Source: Pelobates cultripes (lineage: Eukaryota > Chordata > Amphibia > Anura > Pelobatidae). Taken from it: a DNA stretch of 64,000 nucleotides. Both the position numbers and the translations under genes were made by a program. Below the pieces are notes generated by a model. That model did no database searches. It was given only the letters and a program-made list of their open reading frames with translations, and was not told the DNA's origin. This document shows positions 10,501 through 23,190 of the stretch, in pieces. The DNA lies in NCBI GenBank assembly GCA_933207985.1, contig OW240915.1, positions 125,382,840 to 125,446,839 on the forward strand. The letters are read 5' to 3'. Each line of letters starts with the position of its first letter. The first letter of the stretch is position 1.

Positions 10501-11145
10501 GATATGATGATCGTAGTCTTTCACAGCATATGGTGTCTAGGTGCTCAGAGAAGGAGAAAAGGCCACAAATAGTGCTCTCAGTAATATAAGTATATAAAAT
10601 AAGCAGAATATTACTTACAAGCGTAGAGCAGACTACTGCTCTGTGATGACAGCGTTAGTGGTATAATCCCCACCTAGGATGTTCATGAGAGTAGAATAAG
10701 TAACAGGTCTTCAAAATAGATAAAATGCCAGGACAAAAAAAATCTGTTTGAGTAGATTATTGAAATAAGGAGGTAATGGGTGTAGTAAAAACAAAATCCT
10801 TTATTCAATATTAAAAATCTTTAAAAGTTAATATTCATAATGCGTTTCACCATGTAGGCTTTTTCAAATGGATCAATAACAGACAACCTGGCAGATATGG
10901 TTTATATAGGGGAGAGGGTAGTTTAAAAATGGCTCTAAAATTACATCATAGGCTGACCACCAATTAGCACACATAGAAATTATGTACATTGAAAATTCAG
11001 TAAATAATGGTGTGGATTAATAGCAGGAGGTTTGGGGACCACTGCCATTATATTTGATTTTAAAAACGAGCATTACATAGCTGGTTTCGGCTGCTTAAAG
11101 CCGGGGCACGTGACTTGTGTCACGTGCGCGGCTGTGTCTGATGGG
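10501..11145. mobile_element. Penelope-like terminal region (no coding part)
   Basis: Shares an ordered set of blocks with 46130-47650: aatagtgctctc, gtggtataatcccca, a gcgtttcaccatgtaggctttttcaaa block against cccctgcaaagaggctttatcaaag, and ggtttcggctgcttaaagccggggcacgtgac against gtttcggctatttgaagccagagcacgtgac. The 46-47 kb blocks sit beside Penelope RT and GIY-YIG remnants, so I assign this one by association. Confidence 0.45.
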
Positions 11146-11705
11146 GAATGTAATTCTAAGGGTGATTGTTATCACTCTCGGTGAAAACAGAGTGTTTTGT
11201 AGGGATAAGGGTGGGGAGCATGCAGTTTAGTAGTATTACTACTGTTAGGTGAGAGAAAAAGGGGAAGATTTATAAAGATAAACGGAAATAAAACAAACTG
11301 GGACGGTGGAGGATCTATAATCAGCCTCTTTTTTAAGGAGTGTTTCCCATGACAACACCTATTGGATTTGTCCACCGATAAGAAAAAGGAGGTGTGGGAA
11401 TGGGCCCTTGAATGAACAGTTGAACCAATTCATGTAGTAAAAGTGTATCTACTGAAGCCGGGTCATTAATAGCTGACTGCAAGTTTTTACATTCCACAAA
11501 ACCAGTAAGTAAGGCCAATATGCCAGTGTGGAAACCATTAGAAAATCCTGAAAGCAAGAAGTTCACTAATTGTGGGTATGGGTGTGACTATGACAGTTGA
11601 GACAACATAATAACATTAACAATGTAAAATACAGTTTGGAATGTAGTTTATTGGGGCATATAGCTTTAGAATGTGCTCGGAAACATTGTTTATAGAGATG
11701 CAATA
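11146..11705. other. Noncoding DNA
   Basis: No recognisable protein or repeat beyond flanking elements; minus-strand frames here lack family signatures. From about 11330 it may already be 3' flank of the Gag-like element that follows. Confidence 0.35.
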
Positions 11706-13123
11706 ACCTACAGGCACTGAACCCACTAACTCCCGCATTAAAATTGTTGCATATTTAGGATTTGCCAAGGAACACAATTGATCTGCCAAGCTTGTCCTTC
11801 ATGACTTCCTCAGACCTGGCTAGTAAACCAGGGGGTTGTTGGCCCGAAACTGAGGCATCATTAGGACAAAGATTTGTAGCGTGGGATGTTGATTAACATA
11901 AAGCACAGGCTACTGTCCTGAGGCCAGCAAAATGCCTAAAGAACAACTCTGTATCCAGTTTACTGCAGTTAATGACCTTATCAAACTGGGCCAGAGTTGC
12001 TGCTGCTTTGGCCGAAAATGACCTATGATAGTCATAAAAGTCGTATCCGCCATATTTGTGTCCCAGGTCCACCAGCTTATTCATATAAGTGTTGAATTCT
12101 CTCCTATGTGGCAAGCTAGTACACACAACATCCCTATATATCCCAAACACCAGTACAAATTCTGGAATGGTAAGTTTTTTTTACTGAGACTGGGATCTCT
12201 GGCTTTGAGAACCACAGATAAGTCCCCATAAGCATACGTCTTATTGTCCATGATATCCTCGGAAGCAATAAGAAGTGAAACCAAATTCACGTCCTTACCT
12301 TCCAGGATATCTTTGCAGATCTGAGGTGGCACTGCATGGGCTGGTGTTATCACGAGAGTATCAATCAGGGATATGGGGACTGCTAGATTACCCTGTAAAA
12401 TAACCATAGCTATAACCTACAGGCACTGAACCCACTAACTCCCGCATTAAAATTGTTGCATATTTAGGATTTGCCAATGAACACAATTGATCTGCCAAGC
12501 TTGTCCTTTATGACTTCCTCAGACCTGACTAGTAAACCAGGGAGTTGTTGGCCCGAAACTGAGGCGTCATTAGGACAAAAATTTGTAGCGTGGGATGTTG
12601 ATGAAGACAAAGCACAGGCTGCTGTCCTGAGGCCAGCAAAATGCTTAAAGAACAACTCTGTATCCAGTTTACTGCAGTTAATGACCGTATCAAACTGGGT
12701 CAGAGTTGCTGCTGCTTTGGCCGAAAATGACCTATGATAGTCATAAAAGTCGTATCCGCCATATTTGTGTCCCAGGTCCACCAGCTTATGCATATAAGTG
12801 TCGAATTCTCTCCTATGTGGCAAGCTAGTACACACAACATCCCTATATATCCTAAACACCAGTACAAATTCTGGAATGGTAAGTTTTTTTTACTGAGTCT
12901 GGGATCTCTGGCTTTGAGAACCACAGATAAGTCCCCATAAGCATACGTCTTATTGTCCATGATATCCTTGGAAGCAATAAGAAGTGAAACCAAATTCACG
13001 TCCTTACCTTCCAGGATATCTTTGCAGATCTGAGCTGGCACCATATGGGCTGGTGACATCACGATAGTATCAATCGGGGATATGGGGACTGCTACATTAC
13101 CCTGTAAAATAGCCGTAGCAGCA
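11706..13123. repeat. 709-bp direct tandem duplication
   Basis: Copy 1 is about 11706-12414 and copy 2 about 12415-13123. The block aacctacaggcactgaacccac occurs at 11706 and 12415 and the two copies stay collinear with a few percent mismatch (for example ccaaggaacac/ccaatgaacac). The junction reads ccatagctataacctacagg, fusing the end of one unit to the start of the next. Confidence 0.75.
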
Positions 13124-13500
13124 GCTATAGGATTTGCTGCCAAGTGGTCAGACTGTAATCTGTCGATTCTATCTCTAATTTGGTCCATGTATGATATGAG
13201 AGAATTCATTATGGTTTGTAAGTCAGGCGTGTTGTTTTTTCCACTAGACAATTTCCCTGTGAGTGTCTGCATTAAGCTAAACAACTCAGCTTTCCTGGCA
13301 GTAGCCTGGAAGAGAACATTCCTTCTTCTGAGTTTGGCTTTAATGCATGGTATTGTCCACAATATAATGGATGAAGGACTGGCCGAATCACGTCTCCGTG
13401 ATGGTGAACCAGACCTAGCTGTGGTGTTAGGGAGTGAAAGATCATCTCCCCATTCCGGAACTTGCGACATAGTAAAAAGAGAATTGGAAATTAGGATCTC
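11706..13500 (-). pseudogene. Frog retroelement Gag-like ORF, tandemly duplicated 3' half
   Basis: The minus strand from 13470 encodes a Gag-like protein: an N-terminal part with basic and coiled segments (LISYMDQIRDRIDRLQSDHL), then LEGKDVNLVSLLIAS, YGDLSVVLKARDP and LSKKNLPFQNLYW. A shift near 12720-12860 moves the frame to FRIYRDVVCTSLPHRRE, HKYGGYDFYDYHRSFSAKAA and a Cys/His end (CALSSSTSHATNFCP). This family, with VLKARDP...F.IYRDV....P.RR..., recurs in frog genomes and I suspect a DIRS-type or related retroelement, but no recombinase or RT is visible here. The 3' half is present twice (see the 709-bp duplication). Confidence 0.5.
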
Positions 13501-13744
13501 GTCACCTAGGGTACTGGCTGCTAATTAGTGCCAAGTACTGAAAATATTCACTACGTGGTGACAGGTGAGGCCCAACTAATGCCAAGCAGCTTGAGAGGCT
13601 CTATCTGTTGGATCAAGGGCCTATTAACCACGGAGCATTGTGGCAGGATGTTGGCCTCTCAGTGACAAATTAAGAGAAAATTAGAATTGGGAGTGACAAG
13701 TGAAGCCCTCTCTATGTAACTTGCGAGTGGCTATCTATGCATAG
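13501..13744. other. 5' flank of the Gag-like element, up to assembly gap
   Basis: Contains gacaggtgaggcccaactaatgccaagcagcttgagaggctctatct, a block repeated at about 15975-16030 and 16515-16565, which ties this flank to the element right of the gap. Confidence 0.5.
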
Positions 13745-14625
13745 NNNNNNNNNNNNNNNNNNNNNNNNNNNNNNNNNNNNNNNNNNNNNNNNNNNNNNNN
13801 NNNNNNNNNNNNNNNNNNNNNNNNNNNNNNNNNNNNNNNNNNNNNNNNNNNNNNNNNNNNNNNNNNNNNNNNNNNNNNNNNNNNNNNNNNNNNNNNNNNN
13901 NNNNNNNNNNNNNNNNNNNNNNNNNNNNNNNNNNNNNNNNNNNNNNNNNNNNNNNNNNNNNNNNNNNNNNNNNNNNNNNNNNNNNNNNNNNNNNNNNNNN
14001 NNNNNNNNNNNNNNNNNNNNNNNNNNNNNNNNNNNNNNNNNNNNNNNNNNNNNNNNNNNNNNNNNNNNNNNNNNNNNNNNNNNNNNNNNNNNNNNNNNNN
14101 NNNNNNNNNNNNNNNNNNNNNNNNNNNNNNNNNNNNNNNNNNNNNNNNNNNNNNNNNNNNNNNNNNNNNNNNNNNNNNNNNNNNNNNNNNNNNNNNNNNN
14201 NNNNNNNNNNNNNNNNNNNNNNNNNNNNNNNNNNNNNNNNNNNNNNNNNNNNNNNNNNNNNNNNNNNNNNNNNNNNNNNNNNNNNNNNNNNNNNNNNNNN
14301 NNNNNNNNNNNNNNNNNNNNNNNNNNNNNNNNNNNNNNNNNNNNNNNNNNNNNNNNNNNNNNNNNNNNNNNNNNNNNNNNNNNNNNNNNNNNNNNNNNNN
14401 NNNNNNNNNNNNNNNNNNNNNNNNNNNNNNNNNNNNNNNNNNNNNNNNNNNNNNNNNNNNNNNNNNNNNNNNNNNNNNNNNNNNNNNNNNNNNNNNNNNN
14501 NNNNNNNNNNNNNNNNNNNNNNNNNNNNNNNNNNNNNNNNNNNNNNNNNNNNNNNNNNNNNNNNNNNNNNNNNNNNNNNNNNNNNNNNNNNNNNNNNNNN
14601 NNNNNNNNNNNNNNNNNNNNNNNNN
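13745..14625. other. Assembly gap (N run)
   Basis: 881 undetermined bases. The same Gag-like element family lies on both sides, so the gap probably spans part of a repeat. Confidence 0.99.
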
Positions 14626-15870
14626 GCTGCTTTTAGCGGGGAAAGGATTGCCCATTTTATGCCATGTAAGTGCCAGTTTGTAGGGTAGATGGTAGCCGTT
14701 TACTGTGTTGATGATATTGGTCTTACTTACTTCAACCCCTGCTTGAGTGATAGCTGTAAAGGTAGATCAATGGTGTGTATAGTAAGGAAACTCCTCGGAG
14801 GGTATGAGGGAGTTGAGACTTGGGGTAGCGAAGGTGTGTGGTGCCAATAAGTCTATGGTTAGTCTTGTTTAAGGGAAGATTCCCTTGTGACAATACCAAT
14901 GCGTTTGTGTTTGGTGCCATGCTGTAAATGGTGGAGATTGGAAAACCCAAGTAAAAACCCCTCTGCAAATCTTGGCTATGAGTGTGTTTACAGCTGACGG
15001 TTCTGTTGTGCTGACTGTAAGTGAGGGCATGCTATATTCCTTGAGAGTTTATTTATGATACCTGTATGGGAGCCCTTTGAAGCTCCAAAGCCTTAGTAAC
15101 TCTACTACAAGTCTGGAAGGGTGATGAGTCAGTAGTGTTGAAAATGCATTGGTGTGTACAGATGGTGAGTACGTTATTTGTAAGTTGTATTGGGACACAT
15201 GGTTTGTCATGTGCCCTGAATGATTTGAACATATATGCAACAGTCTATATGCAATGCAACTACTAATACCAATTGTCTCTGGTAGTTCAGAGGTGCTGGT
15301 ACCTGGAGCCTGAGAGTGCTCACCCGTTTGTTTGGGAGAAAATCCCTTCTGTATGGGTACCTGCACAAATAAGCATCTCTACATATTCCAAATGCCAACA
15401 CAACCAAGGGATGGTCAGTTCCTGATTTACCTAGAATCCCTGGGTCTGACCATCATAGATACATCATCATACATATATATGCCTTGTTTCCCCAATGTGC
15501 CGGGATCATATGTGCAGGGTTAACGTCTTGTACCAAGTAACCGAGTTTCGGTTGGTGCTGGTTGTACAGTAGCGTGAGGCCCAGCCTTGTGAGGGCTGTG
15601 ACTGACTCGAAATTGCCTCGTAAATTGACTCGTAAATTTTTTGGCTCATGAGTTTATGAGTGAGGCTAGCATGGCCTGGGTGTCACCTGAGTTGGTGTTG
15701 CTGGGCCTTCCCCTGCCTCCGTGTTGTCCGTTGATGTATGGAGGAGTTTGAATAACTCTGCTTTCCTTGCTGTGGCAGGGTAGGGGATTTGTCGCCACAT
15801 CTCCTCTGCTTGAAGGTGTATCACTTCTAGCCGGGGTGCCAGGAAGAGGTGATTCTTCACCATCTTTTTG
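14626..15870 (-). pseudogene. Second, heavily decayed Gag-like copy
   Basis: Minus-strand remnants include VLAFGICRDAYLCRYPYRRD near 15340-15400, the same block as FRIYRDVVCTSLPHRRE in the copy at 12.5-13.5 kb, and an N-terminal piece PATARKAELFKLLHTSTDN (15730-15790) matching QATARKAELFSLMQTLTGK there. Multiple frameshifts and stops; no longer coding. Confidence 0.5.
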
Positions 15871-16790
15871 AGAAATACTTAAATAACAATAAAGATTGCA
15901 ATTATTATTTGTACCCAGGGGTCTTGTACTGGCTTGCTAGCTAAGCCGTAAGGCGAAACGATTAGGCTTGGTGTTTTTTGGTGACTGGTGAGGCCCTGCT
16001 AGTTGCCAAGTGGCTTGAGAGGCTCTATCTATGCTTGGCGCGAGGGGATTTTGTGTGGCCACCGAACGTTGTGGCAGGATGTTGGCCTCTCGGTGACAGT
16101 AACCAGAAAAATAGGAGGGGGAGTGACAGGTGAGGCCCTCTCTATGATACAATGCGAGGCGGCTAGCTCACGAGTGGCCCGAGGGGTGTATGCCTCCGAG
16201 TGTGAGGCGGGGTGTTGGCCTCGCGGGACCACTAACCAAAGCGTAAAGCAGAGAAACAGGGGGTAATACCTATTGGGCCATAGAACCCTAATTGCCAGTA
16301 CATTACTACTATTCCAGGGAAGGTAAGAGATGAAGGTGTATCACTTCTAGCCGTGGTGCTAGGAAGAGGTGATTCTTTACCATCTTTTTGAGAAATACTT
16401 AAATAACAATAAAGATTGCAATGATATATTTGTACCCAGGGGTCTTGTACCGGCTTGCTAGCTAAGCCGTAAGGCGAAACGATTAGGCTTGTTTTTGTTT
16501 TTTTTGTTTTTTTGGTGACTGGTGAGGACCTGCTAGTTGCCAAGTGGCTTGAGAGGCTCTATCTATGCTTGGCGTGAGGGGATTTTGTGTGGCCACCGAA
16601 CGTTGTGGCAGGATGTTGGCCTCTCGGTTGGCCCGAGGGGGTGTATGCCTCCGAGTGTGAGGCGGGGTGTTGGCCTCGCGGGACCACTAACTGAAGCATA
16701 ATGCAGAGAAAAAAGGGGGTAATACCTATTGTGCCTTAGAACCCACATTGCCGGTACACTATTACTATTACAGGAAAGGTAAGAGATGGA
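15815..16790. repeat. ~520-bp direct tandem duplication in element leader
   Basis: The block gaaggtgtatcacttctagcc starts at about 15811 and 16331 and is followed in both by the same order: gaggtgattctt, caccatctttttgag, the gtcttgta...ggcttgctagctaagccgtaaggcgaaacgattaggcttg block, the ggcttgagaggctctatctatgcttggcg block, and gtatgcctccgagtgtgaggcggggtgttggcctcgcgg. The second copy lacks about 90 bp in the middle. Noncoding. Confidence 0.7.
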
Positions 16791-18476
16791 TAACTACGTG
16801 AGCAGGTGTACGTACCTGGTAGTATGGTATTGAACCTGACAATCCTTATAGGTTTTTTTAGTAGTAACTGTAACCTGAATGGATAAAATCGTATGGCATA
16901 AGGAAATATGGCATAGACCAAGCTTATCTTAAAACATACAGTATATGTGAAAGTAAAGTGCTGTGATATGTAAATATTAAACATCATATCCATACTGGTT
17001 AAATATGTATCAATCTTAACCCATTAAGTGCTGTATGTATGTGAACCATATTACCAGTTACATATATACAGATGCGTGTGCTACTGTGTAACAATATGTG
17101 TGTTTATAACAGATATTGATATACTGCTTGCTATGTGAATTGTTGTATGCCTTATTGAATGGCAAGTGAACATGGAGTTGCAAAATGCAAGTGCACTGGA
17201 GATCTGCCGAGTGCCCTATAGGTGGCAGTGTAGTTGATACTGATTCTTATGTGAAATGTTGTTTGTCTGTTGACCTATAGGGGTCAGTGTTGTGGTGTTT
17301 GTAAAACCCCATGAAAATTGTCAATGTACTTGACAGACCTGTAGGTGGCAGTGTTGATAGAACCACTGTTAGTCTTAATGTGAAATGTAAATTATTGTGA
17401 ATTAAACCTGAAGTTGAGCCCGTGTTGGAGTTTAATTCATGGTTTATGGTTATGTTTAAAACAATCTTATGCGTAATTTATATTGGCTGGTAATTGTATA
17501 TGACATGTGAAGATAGTTTTGCTGTTGACCAGTAGGGTTCAGAAATGCTGATTGTATGGTAAAATACCCTTTAACCCCTGAAGGATACATGACATGTGTG
17601 ACATATCATTTATTCCAGAGTTTGGTCCTTAAGGGGTTAATCCAAATGCAAGGTTAACGTGAGATTTTGAGAGTGACCTGTAGGGGTCAGTGTGGTTTAT
17701 GTGAAACATTGTTTGTGAGCTATGCCCCAGCATTATAGTTGTGAAACAAACAGTGCCCGTTTGACAATATACAATAAGTGAACATAATAGCTTAATAACA
17801 GTCATTGTAACCAACCAAAGTTCTGTTCATGGGTTGTAAACACACGAAACGTGTGTGTAGTACAATAGTAAATGCATGAACTAGTACCCGTTTGGTAGAA
17901 AATTGCACGAACCGTGAGCCTGGTATGTCAAGGAAACAAAACGAAACGAGCAGTGAGATTTGAAATGCACGCACAGAATTGCCTAGTATGTTTAGGCAAT
18001 TGAAACAGAATGTGTTCCCGTTTGGGAGTATGCTAAAGCTCGAAATGAGCCAGTGACCGATATAAACAAGTGAGTTTAAACGAATGATATGCATGAACAT
18101 GCAATGGTTTTAGGACAGATTTAGACCAAATGCAGCCGTAAAGTAAGGACCTGACCTGTGCATGGTGCCGTGGGACTGATGCCTGGCTTAACGGGTAGGT
18201 CGACTTACGGTTTGTGAGTCACTTGGACACCATCCACAGCAATAGATTGAAGAAAGAAGGTGATAGGCCGGAAAAGCCTGTGCCTTAATTCCTGACACAG
18301 CTCAGCTTAGAAAACCTCATGGAGTAATCAGGTAAAATGGCGTCTGGATGACCCGGAAGTGGAAATCATTCTGATGCTGACCTCAAGCGATATGAGTCAG
18401 GTAAGGGGTGTCCCTTATATAGGGGAGTGAATTAATTTAAGCCCCTCCCACAAATACAGGCCAAATGGCCTTAAAA
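16791..18476. repeat. Noncoding region with dispersed short motifs
   Basis: Five degenerate copies of a tgacctgtaggggtcagtg motif at about 17205, 17270, 17333, 17526 and 17680, often near a tgtgaaatgttgttt phrase, then three copies of cccgtttg (17757, 17886, 18014) each followed by a run ending in a gaaac/gaaat phrase. An MITE (17568-17641) lies within. From 18120 to 18470 there is a promoter-like gtcccttatataggggag. It may be the terminal region of the Gag-like element; no gene seen. Confidence 0.4.
17568..17641. mobile_element. Short ccttaagg-type foldback MITE
   Basis: Begins tttaacccctgaaggatacatgacatgtgtgacat and ends tggtccttaaggggttaa, with a central ttattccagag. The element at 61499-61576 is the same family in opposite orientation. 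Confidence 0.6.
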
Positions 18477-18481
18477 CATAT

Positions 18482-18540
<59 letters not shown>

Positions 18541-18599
18541 CACATACATATATACATTTACATATATATATACACATACATATACATATATACATTTAC

Positions 18600-18632
<33 letters not shown>

Positions 18633-18745
18633 CATATATATATACATATACATATACATATATACATTTACATATATATATACATATACATATACATATA
18701 TACAGTTACATATATATATATATACATATACATATATACATTTAC

Positions 18746-18778
<33 letters not shown>

Positions 18779-18787
18779 CATTTACAT

Positions 18788-18821
<34 letters not shown>

Positions 18822-18876
18822 ATATACATATACATATATATATATATATATATACATACATACATACATACACCTT
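18477..18876. repeat. TA/TACA microsatellite
   Basis: About 390 bp of (TA)n with interspersed TACATA and TTTACATA units, forming a higher-order pattern in which tacatttaca recurs about every 60 bp. Open frames through it (tyrosine-isoleucine repeats) are an artefact of the repeat. Its right edge abuts the truncated gag of the next element. Confidence 0.95.
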
Positions 18877-21800
18877 AAACGCAGCACGCTGAAAGAACTG
18901 TTGGAGGTGCGTGGAGGTATTGCCACCAACAAGGCCAAGTGGGTCATAATTGCTGAACTCATGGAACTAGACAGGGAGAGCTTGGCAGCAGCAGTACCGA
19001 CCATTCAGGGAGCTGAAACAATTGCCATTCAGGAAACTGAATCCGAAACCAAACAGGGAGATCAGAGAGCGGCTGGCATGGTTTGGACCAAACCCATCTG
19101 AGGAAATTATTATGCAGGTAATTAACATTGTAACAGAGTAGGCACTGAAGCTGGCGGAAACCCAGCAAACGACGGCAAGTCCACTGATTGGAGGGATCAC
19201 CACTTTGGATTCGCAAAAGATTCCCTTCAGTGCTTTGAAAAGCTTCAATGAGAATGACCGAGATTGACAGCTATCTGGCAGACTTTGAACGCCAGTCTGC
19301 CCTACATAAAGTACCTACAGAGGATTGGGTCTCTGTACTATCTGGAAAACTGTCAGGCAAGGCAGCGCATGCCTTCAGGGCTGTACCGGATCAGGAGATT
19401 CATAGTTATGCCTTGTTTAAGGAGGCGCTACTAGCCCGGTATGCGATAACCCCAGAAGCATACCGCATGATATTCCGGGGTTCCCGCAAAACAGACAAGG
19501 ACTCGTATGCAGAGTGGGCCTGTCGCCTACAGCTATCTGCGGCAAACTGGATCACCAGCTGCCAGGCAACCACTGTGGACGACATCCTGCAGCTCATGCT
19601 ATTACAACAATTCTACGACCACATGCAAGCGGATGTCAAAGATTGGGTAAGGGACCGCAGACCCCTCTGCCTAACCGAGGCCGCCAAACTTGCAGACGAG
19701 TTCACAGACAACCGTCAGGCAACCCGTGTGGCATCGCGGAGCCAACCCATTCAGACAGAAGCACCACCACCACAACTGGCAGCGACCAGGTCTCAAACCC
19801 CCACCAGACCCTCCGGTCCCATCCAACGACACCCAGCAAGCAACGAGCCCTGCTGTTTCCGCTGCAAGCAACTAGGACACTATCGGAAAAAAACTGCCCA
19901 CTGGAGGCACCCAGGTCCAACTGGTCTCGACCCGGGTTCTCCAACTCCAAGGCCGCAGCTCACTGCGTGGATTACCCTGCACCATCTGCCTGGGACGCAA
20001 AGGAATTAAGCCTGGAGGAACCTCTGGGCATGTTGTAGGAAGCCCACTTAGTCCAGTCTTCCATCACAGACAACTGGAAAAAACATTGTCAGTTGGTGAT
20101 GGTGAATGGGACTGCCCGAGGGCTCAGGGATAGTGGTGCCACCATCACCTTGGTTCAGAGGCACCTTATTGATAATGGGGAACGACCAGGGAAATCTATT
20201 GCTGTGCGAGTGGCAGGGGGGCTGTTTACCGGATTCCCACAGCCCAGGTCCATGTAGACTGGGGCGCTGGAACAGGCAACGTTAAAGTGGGAGTCATGAA
20301 GGAGCTACCTGCAGAAGAGATATTGGGGAATGACATTGGACCATTAACCTCAGCATTTGTACCCAAACACACGAGGCCCAAGCGGTGACCACCAGAGCCC
20401 AGAGCCGTGCTGCCGAGAGCCATGCACCTCCTACTGAGACCCAGGTAAGCCAACTTTCCCCGCCCCTTACGATAGAGCCCCTTGCCTGGGATACCATGGA
20501 TGATTTTGGGAGGGAACTAGTGGGAGACCCATCCCTACGGAAATACAGGGAGAAGGCGAGAGTAGGCCAAGGGGGGTTGGGAGAACAGTTAGTCTGGGAA
20601 GATGGCAGGCTGTATAGGCTCACAGAAACCCGGGTTAATGCATGCCAGCTGGTAGTCCCGAGGAAATACCGGCAGGAGTTGTTGCGGATTGGGCATGATG
20701 TCCCGCTAGCAGGTCACTTGGGAATACGCCGGACAATAAACCGGGTAGCTCAAAACTCTTTCTGGCATGGGGTATCTGATGATGTCCGGAGTTATTGCCA
20801 GACCTGTGAGGTTTGCCAGAGGGTAGGTAAGAAGGGAGACAACCCTAAGGCCAAAATGGTTCCGATGCCCATCATCGAGGAGCCCTTCACGAGGGTAGCG
20901 GTCAACCTGGTAGGACCCCTAGCTCAGCCTAGCTGAGGCCCTTCCTAATATCCACGCTGAGATGGTGGCTGATGCCCTGGTCAAGATTTTCTCCCGAGTA
21001 GGATTCCCCTAAGAGATTTTATTGGACCCAACAACTATGGAAGGTCTGCAGGATTAAATCCCTGGCAAGCTCTCCATAACATTCCCAGACCAATGGTCTC
21101 TGTGAACGCTTCAATGGCACGCTAAAGCAGATGTTTTAGAAGTTCACGGGGACCTACCGGGACTAAGAGTGATTTCTGCTGCACCTTCACTTTGCATACC
21201 GGGAGGTGCCTCAGGAAACCACAGGATTCTCACCCTTCAAGCTACTGTACGGAAGGTGAGTGAGGGGGCCCATAGACCTTATTAAGGATCATTGGGATGG
21301 CCAGACCGAGATTGAGGGTACTCCGATCATGCCCTATGTACTGGGGTTGAGGGACCGCATGGAGGAATTGGCAGGCGGCTGAGCAACACCAGACAGTATG
21401 GTACGATCTGAGAGCCAGGCACCGGAGCTTTCAGATTGGGCTAAAGTACATGGTATTAAGGCCAGTCTGCACCGACAAGCTCCAGGCTGCCTGGCAGGGC
21501 CCGTACAAAGTCATAGGGCAGTTATGTGATACCACATATACAGTAGCGAACTGTGAGAATGAGGATGTGAAACGGACCTTTCACAACAACATGCTCAAGG
21601 TTTATAACAAAAGGGCTGAGGAAGTGATGGCCATCTGTGCTCCTGCCGGAGAGGACACAGAGACTTTACCCTTGCCAGACCTGTTAGGAGAGGCCGGGGA
21701 GACGAGGGATATAGATTTGGTCCAGCTGGGGGACAGCTGGGGCCCCAAGAACGGGCCCAAGTCCTCCGCCTGCTGGAAGCCAAACAAGACACCTTCTCTC

Positions 21801-23190
21801 AGGACCCCAGGTATACCCATCTGGCAGTCCACAAGGTAGACACCCCAGGGCAGGCCCTCTTGAGACAGCCTCCTTACTGCATCCCCCAGGCTGTTAGGGA
21901 CAGAATGCAGAAGGAGATAGAGGAGATGCTGCGGCTAGGAGTGATAGAACACTCTGACAGACCTTGGGCCTCACCTGTGGTCCTGGTACCGAAGCGGGAC
22001 TGCACGACCCGCTTGTGTGTCGATTACAGGCGGCTTAACGACAAGACGGTGACTGACGCCTATCCGATGCCTCGGATGGACAAACTGCTCGACCGCATAT
22101 CTAAGGGGAAGTACTTGACCACGATAGACCTCTGCAAGGGATATTGGCAGATTCCCTTGGCAGAGGACGCGGTCCCCAAGTCAGCCTTCATCATCGGCCT
22201 ATACTAGTTTCGGGTTATGCTGTTCAGGATGAAGAACGCTCCCGCCACCTTCCAACAGATGGACCACCTATTAGAGGGCCTATTACACGTGTGCCTACCT
22301 GGACGATATCGCTATTTATAGTGATACCTGGGAGGCACATTTAGAGCATGTAGGGTCCGTATTAGATAGGATTAGGGGGGTCGGCTTGACCTTGAAGCCT
22401 GACAAGTGCCATTTTGGTATGGCGGAGGTGCAATATTTGAGTCACCGGGTTGGATGTGGTAAGCAATGACCAGAGCCCGCTAAGATCGAGGCCATTGCCA
22501 ATTGGCCCACTCCCCGTACCAAAACACAAGCCATGACCTTCCTAGGGACAGTCAGCTACTACAGGCGTTTTGTACCGGACTATAGTACCCTAGCCAAACC
22601 CCTGACCGATTTGACTAAAAATTAACTGTCCCGGCAAGTCCTGTGGTCACCGGAGTGTGAGGTGGCTTTCCAAGCCCTAAAACAAGCTCTTGTTAATGCT
22701 CCTGTATTGGCTGTCCCAGATACTAAAACGCTTTATCGTTCATACAGACGCTTCAATGTTTGGACTGGGGGCAGTTTGGAGCCAGATTGGATAGGATGGA
22801 GGGGAGCACCCGGGGGCCTACCTAAGCTGGAAACTAATGCCCAGGGAGGTCAGCTACTCGGCCATTGAAAAAGAGTGCCTGGCCCTAGTATGGGCACTCA
22901 AGAAAATGACTCCGTACCTGTATGGCCGTACCTGCACCCTCATCACATACCACAATCCTCTAGTTTGGCTCAACCGGGTCTCTGGTGACAATGCCCACTT
23001 GCTACGGTGGAGCCTTGTGACTACGACTTCACCATACATTATCGGCCGGGCAAACAAAATGGGTACGCGGATGGGCTATCTCGCCAAATGGACTTACTCT
23101 CAGACTAATGGCTGGAAGTCCTGCCAGCCTTACTGGACCCGGAAAGGTCCAGCCATGTCTGCCAGAGCAGGGAGAAAAATGGGGGGCCAT
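18877..23190 (+). pseudogene. Decayed Gmr1-like Ty3/gypsy element, internal region
   Basis: Domains in order: SAP-like start ([18 protein letters not shown], near 18890), Gag (19248-20009) with a C-x2-C-x4-H knuckle start (CFRCKQLGHYRKK), protease remnant with DSGAT (20130-20145), integrase zinc-binding HHCC (about 20690-20825; HDVPLAGHLG...CQTCEVCQ), a broken integrase core (20880-21260), then reverse transcriptase from 21860 (CVDYRRLNDKTVTDAYPMPR, LTTIDLCKGYWQIPL) and RNase H (22650-23100). Integrase before RT is the Gmr1 order, as in the intact relative at 25580-29962. Stops (for example at 20934 and 22207) and frameshifts abound. The 5' LTR is absent; the copy stops at the microsatellite. 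Confidence 0.8.

Noticed and set aside
10400..10700. Hammerhead ribozyme in the Penelope-like terminal region
   Set aside because: Penelope elements can carry such ribozymes and short hairpins are present (gagcag/ctgctc near 10625), but I found no CTGATGA...GAAA core on either strand.
13735..14655. Open frames of ~300 codons across the N run
   Set aside because: Made entirely of undetermined bases.
18465..19004. Long open frames of tyrosine/isoleucine repeats on both strands
   Set aside because: They are translations of a TA/TACA microsatellite and have no coding evidence.
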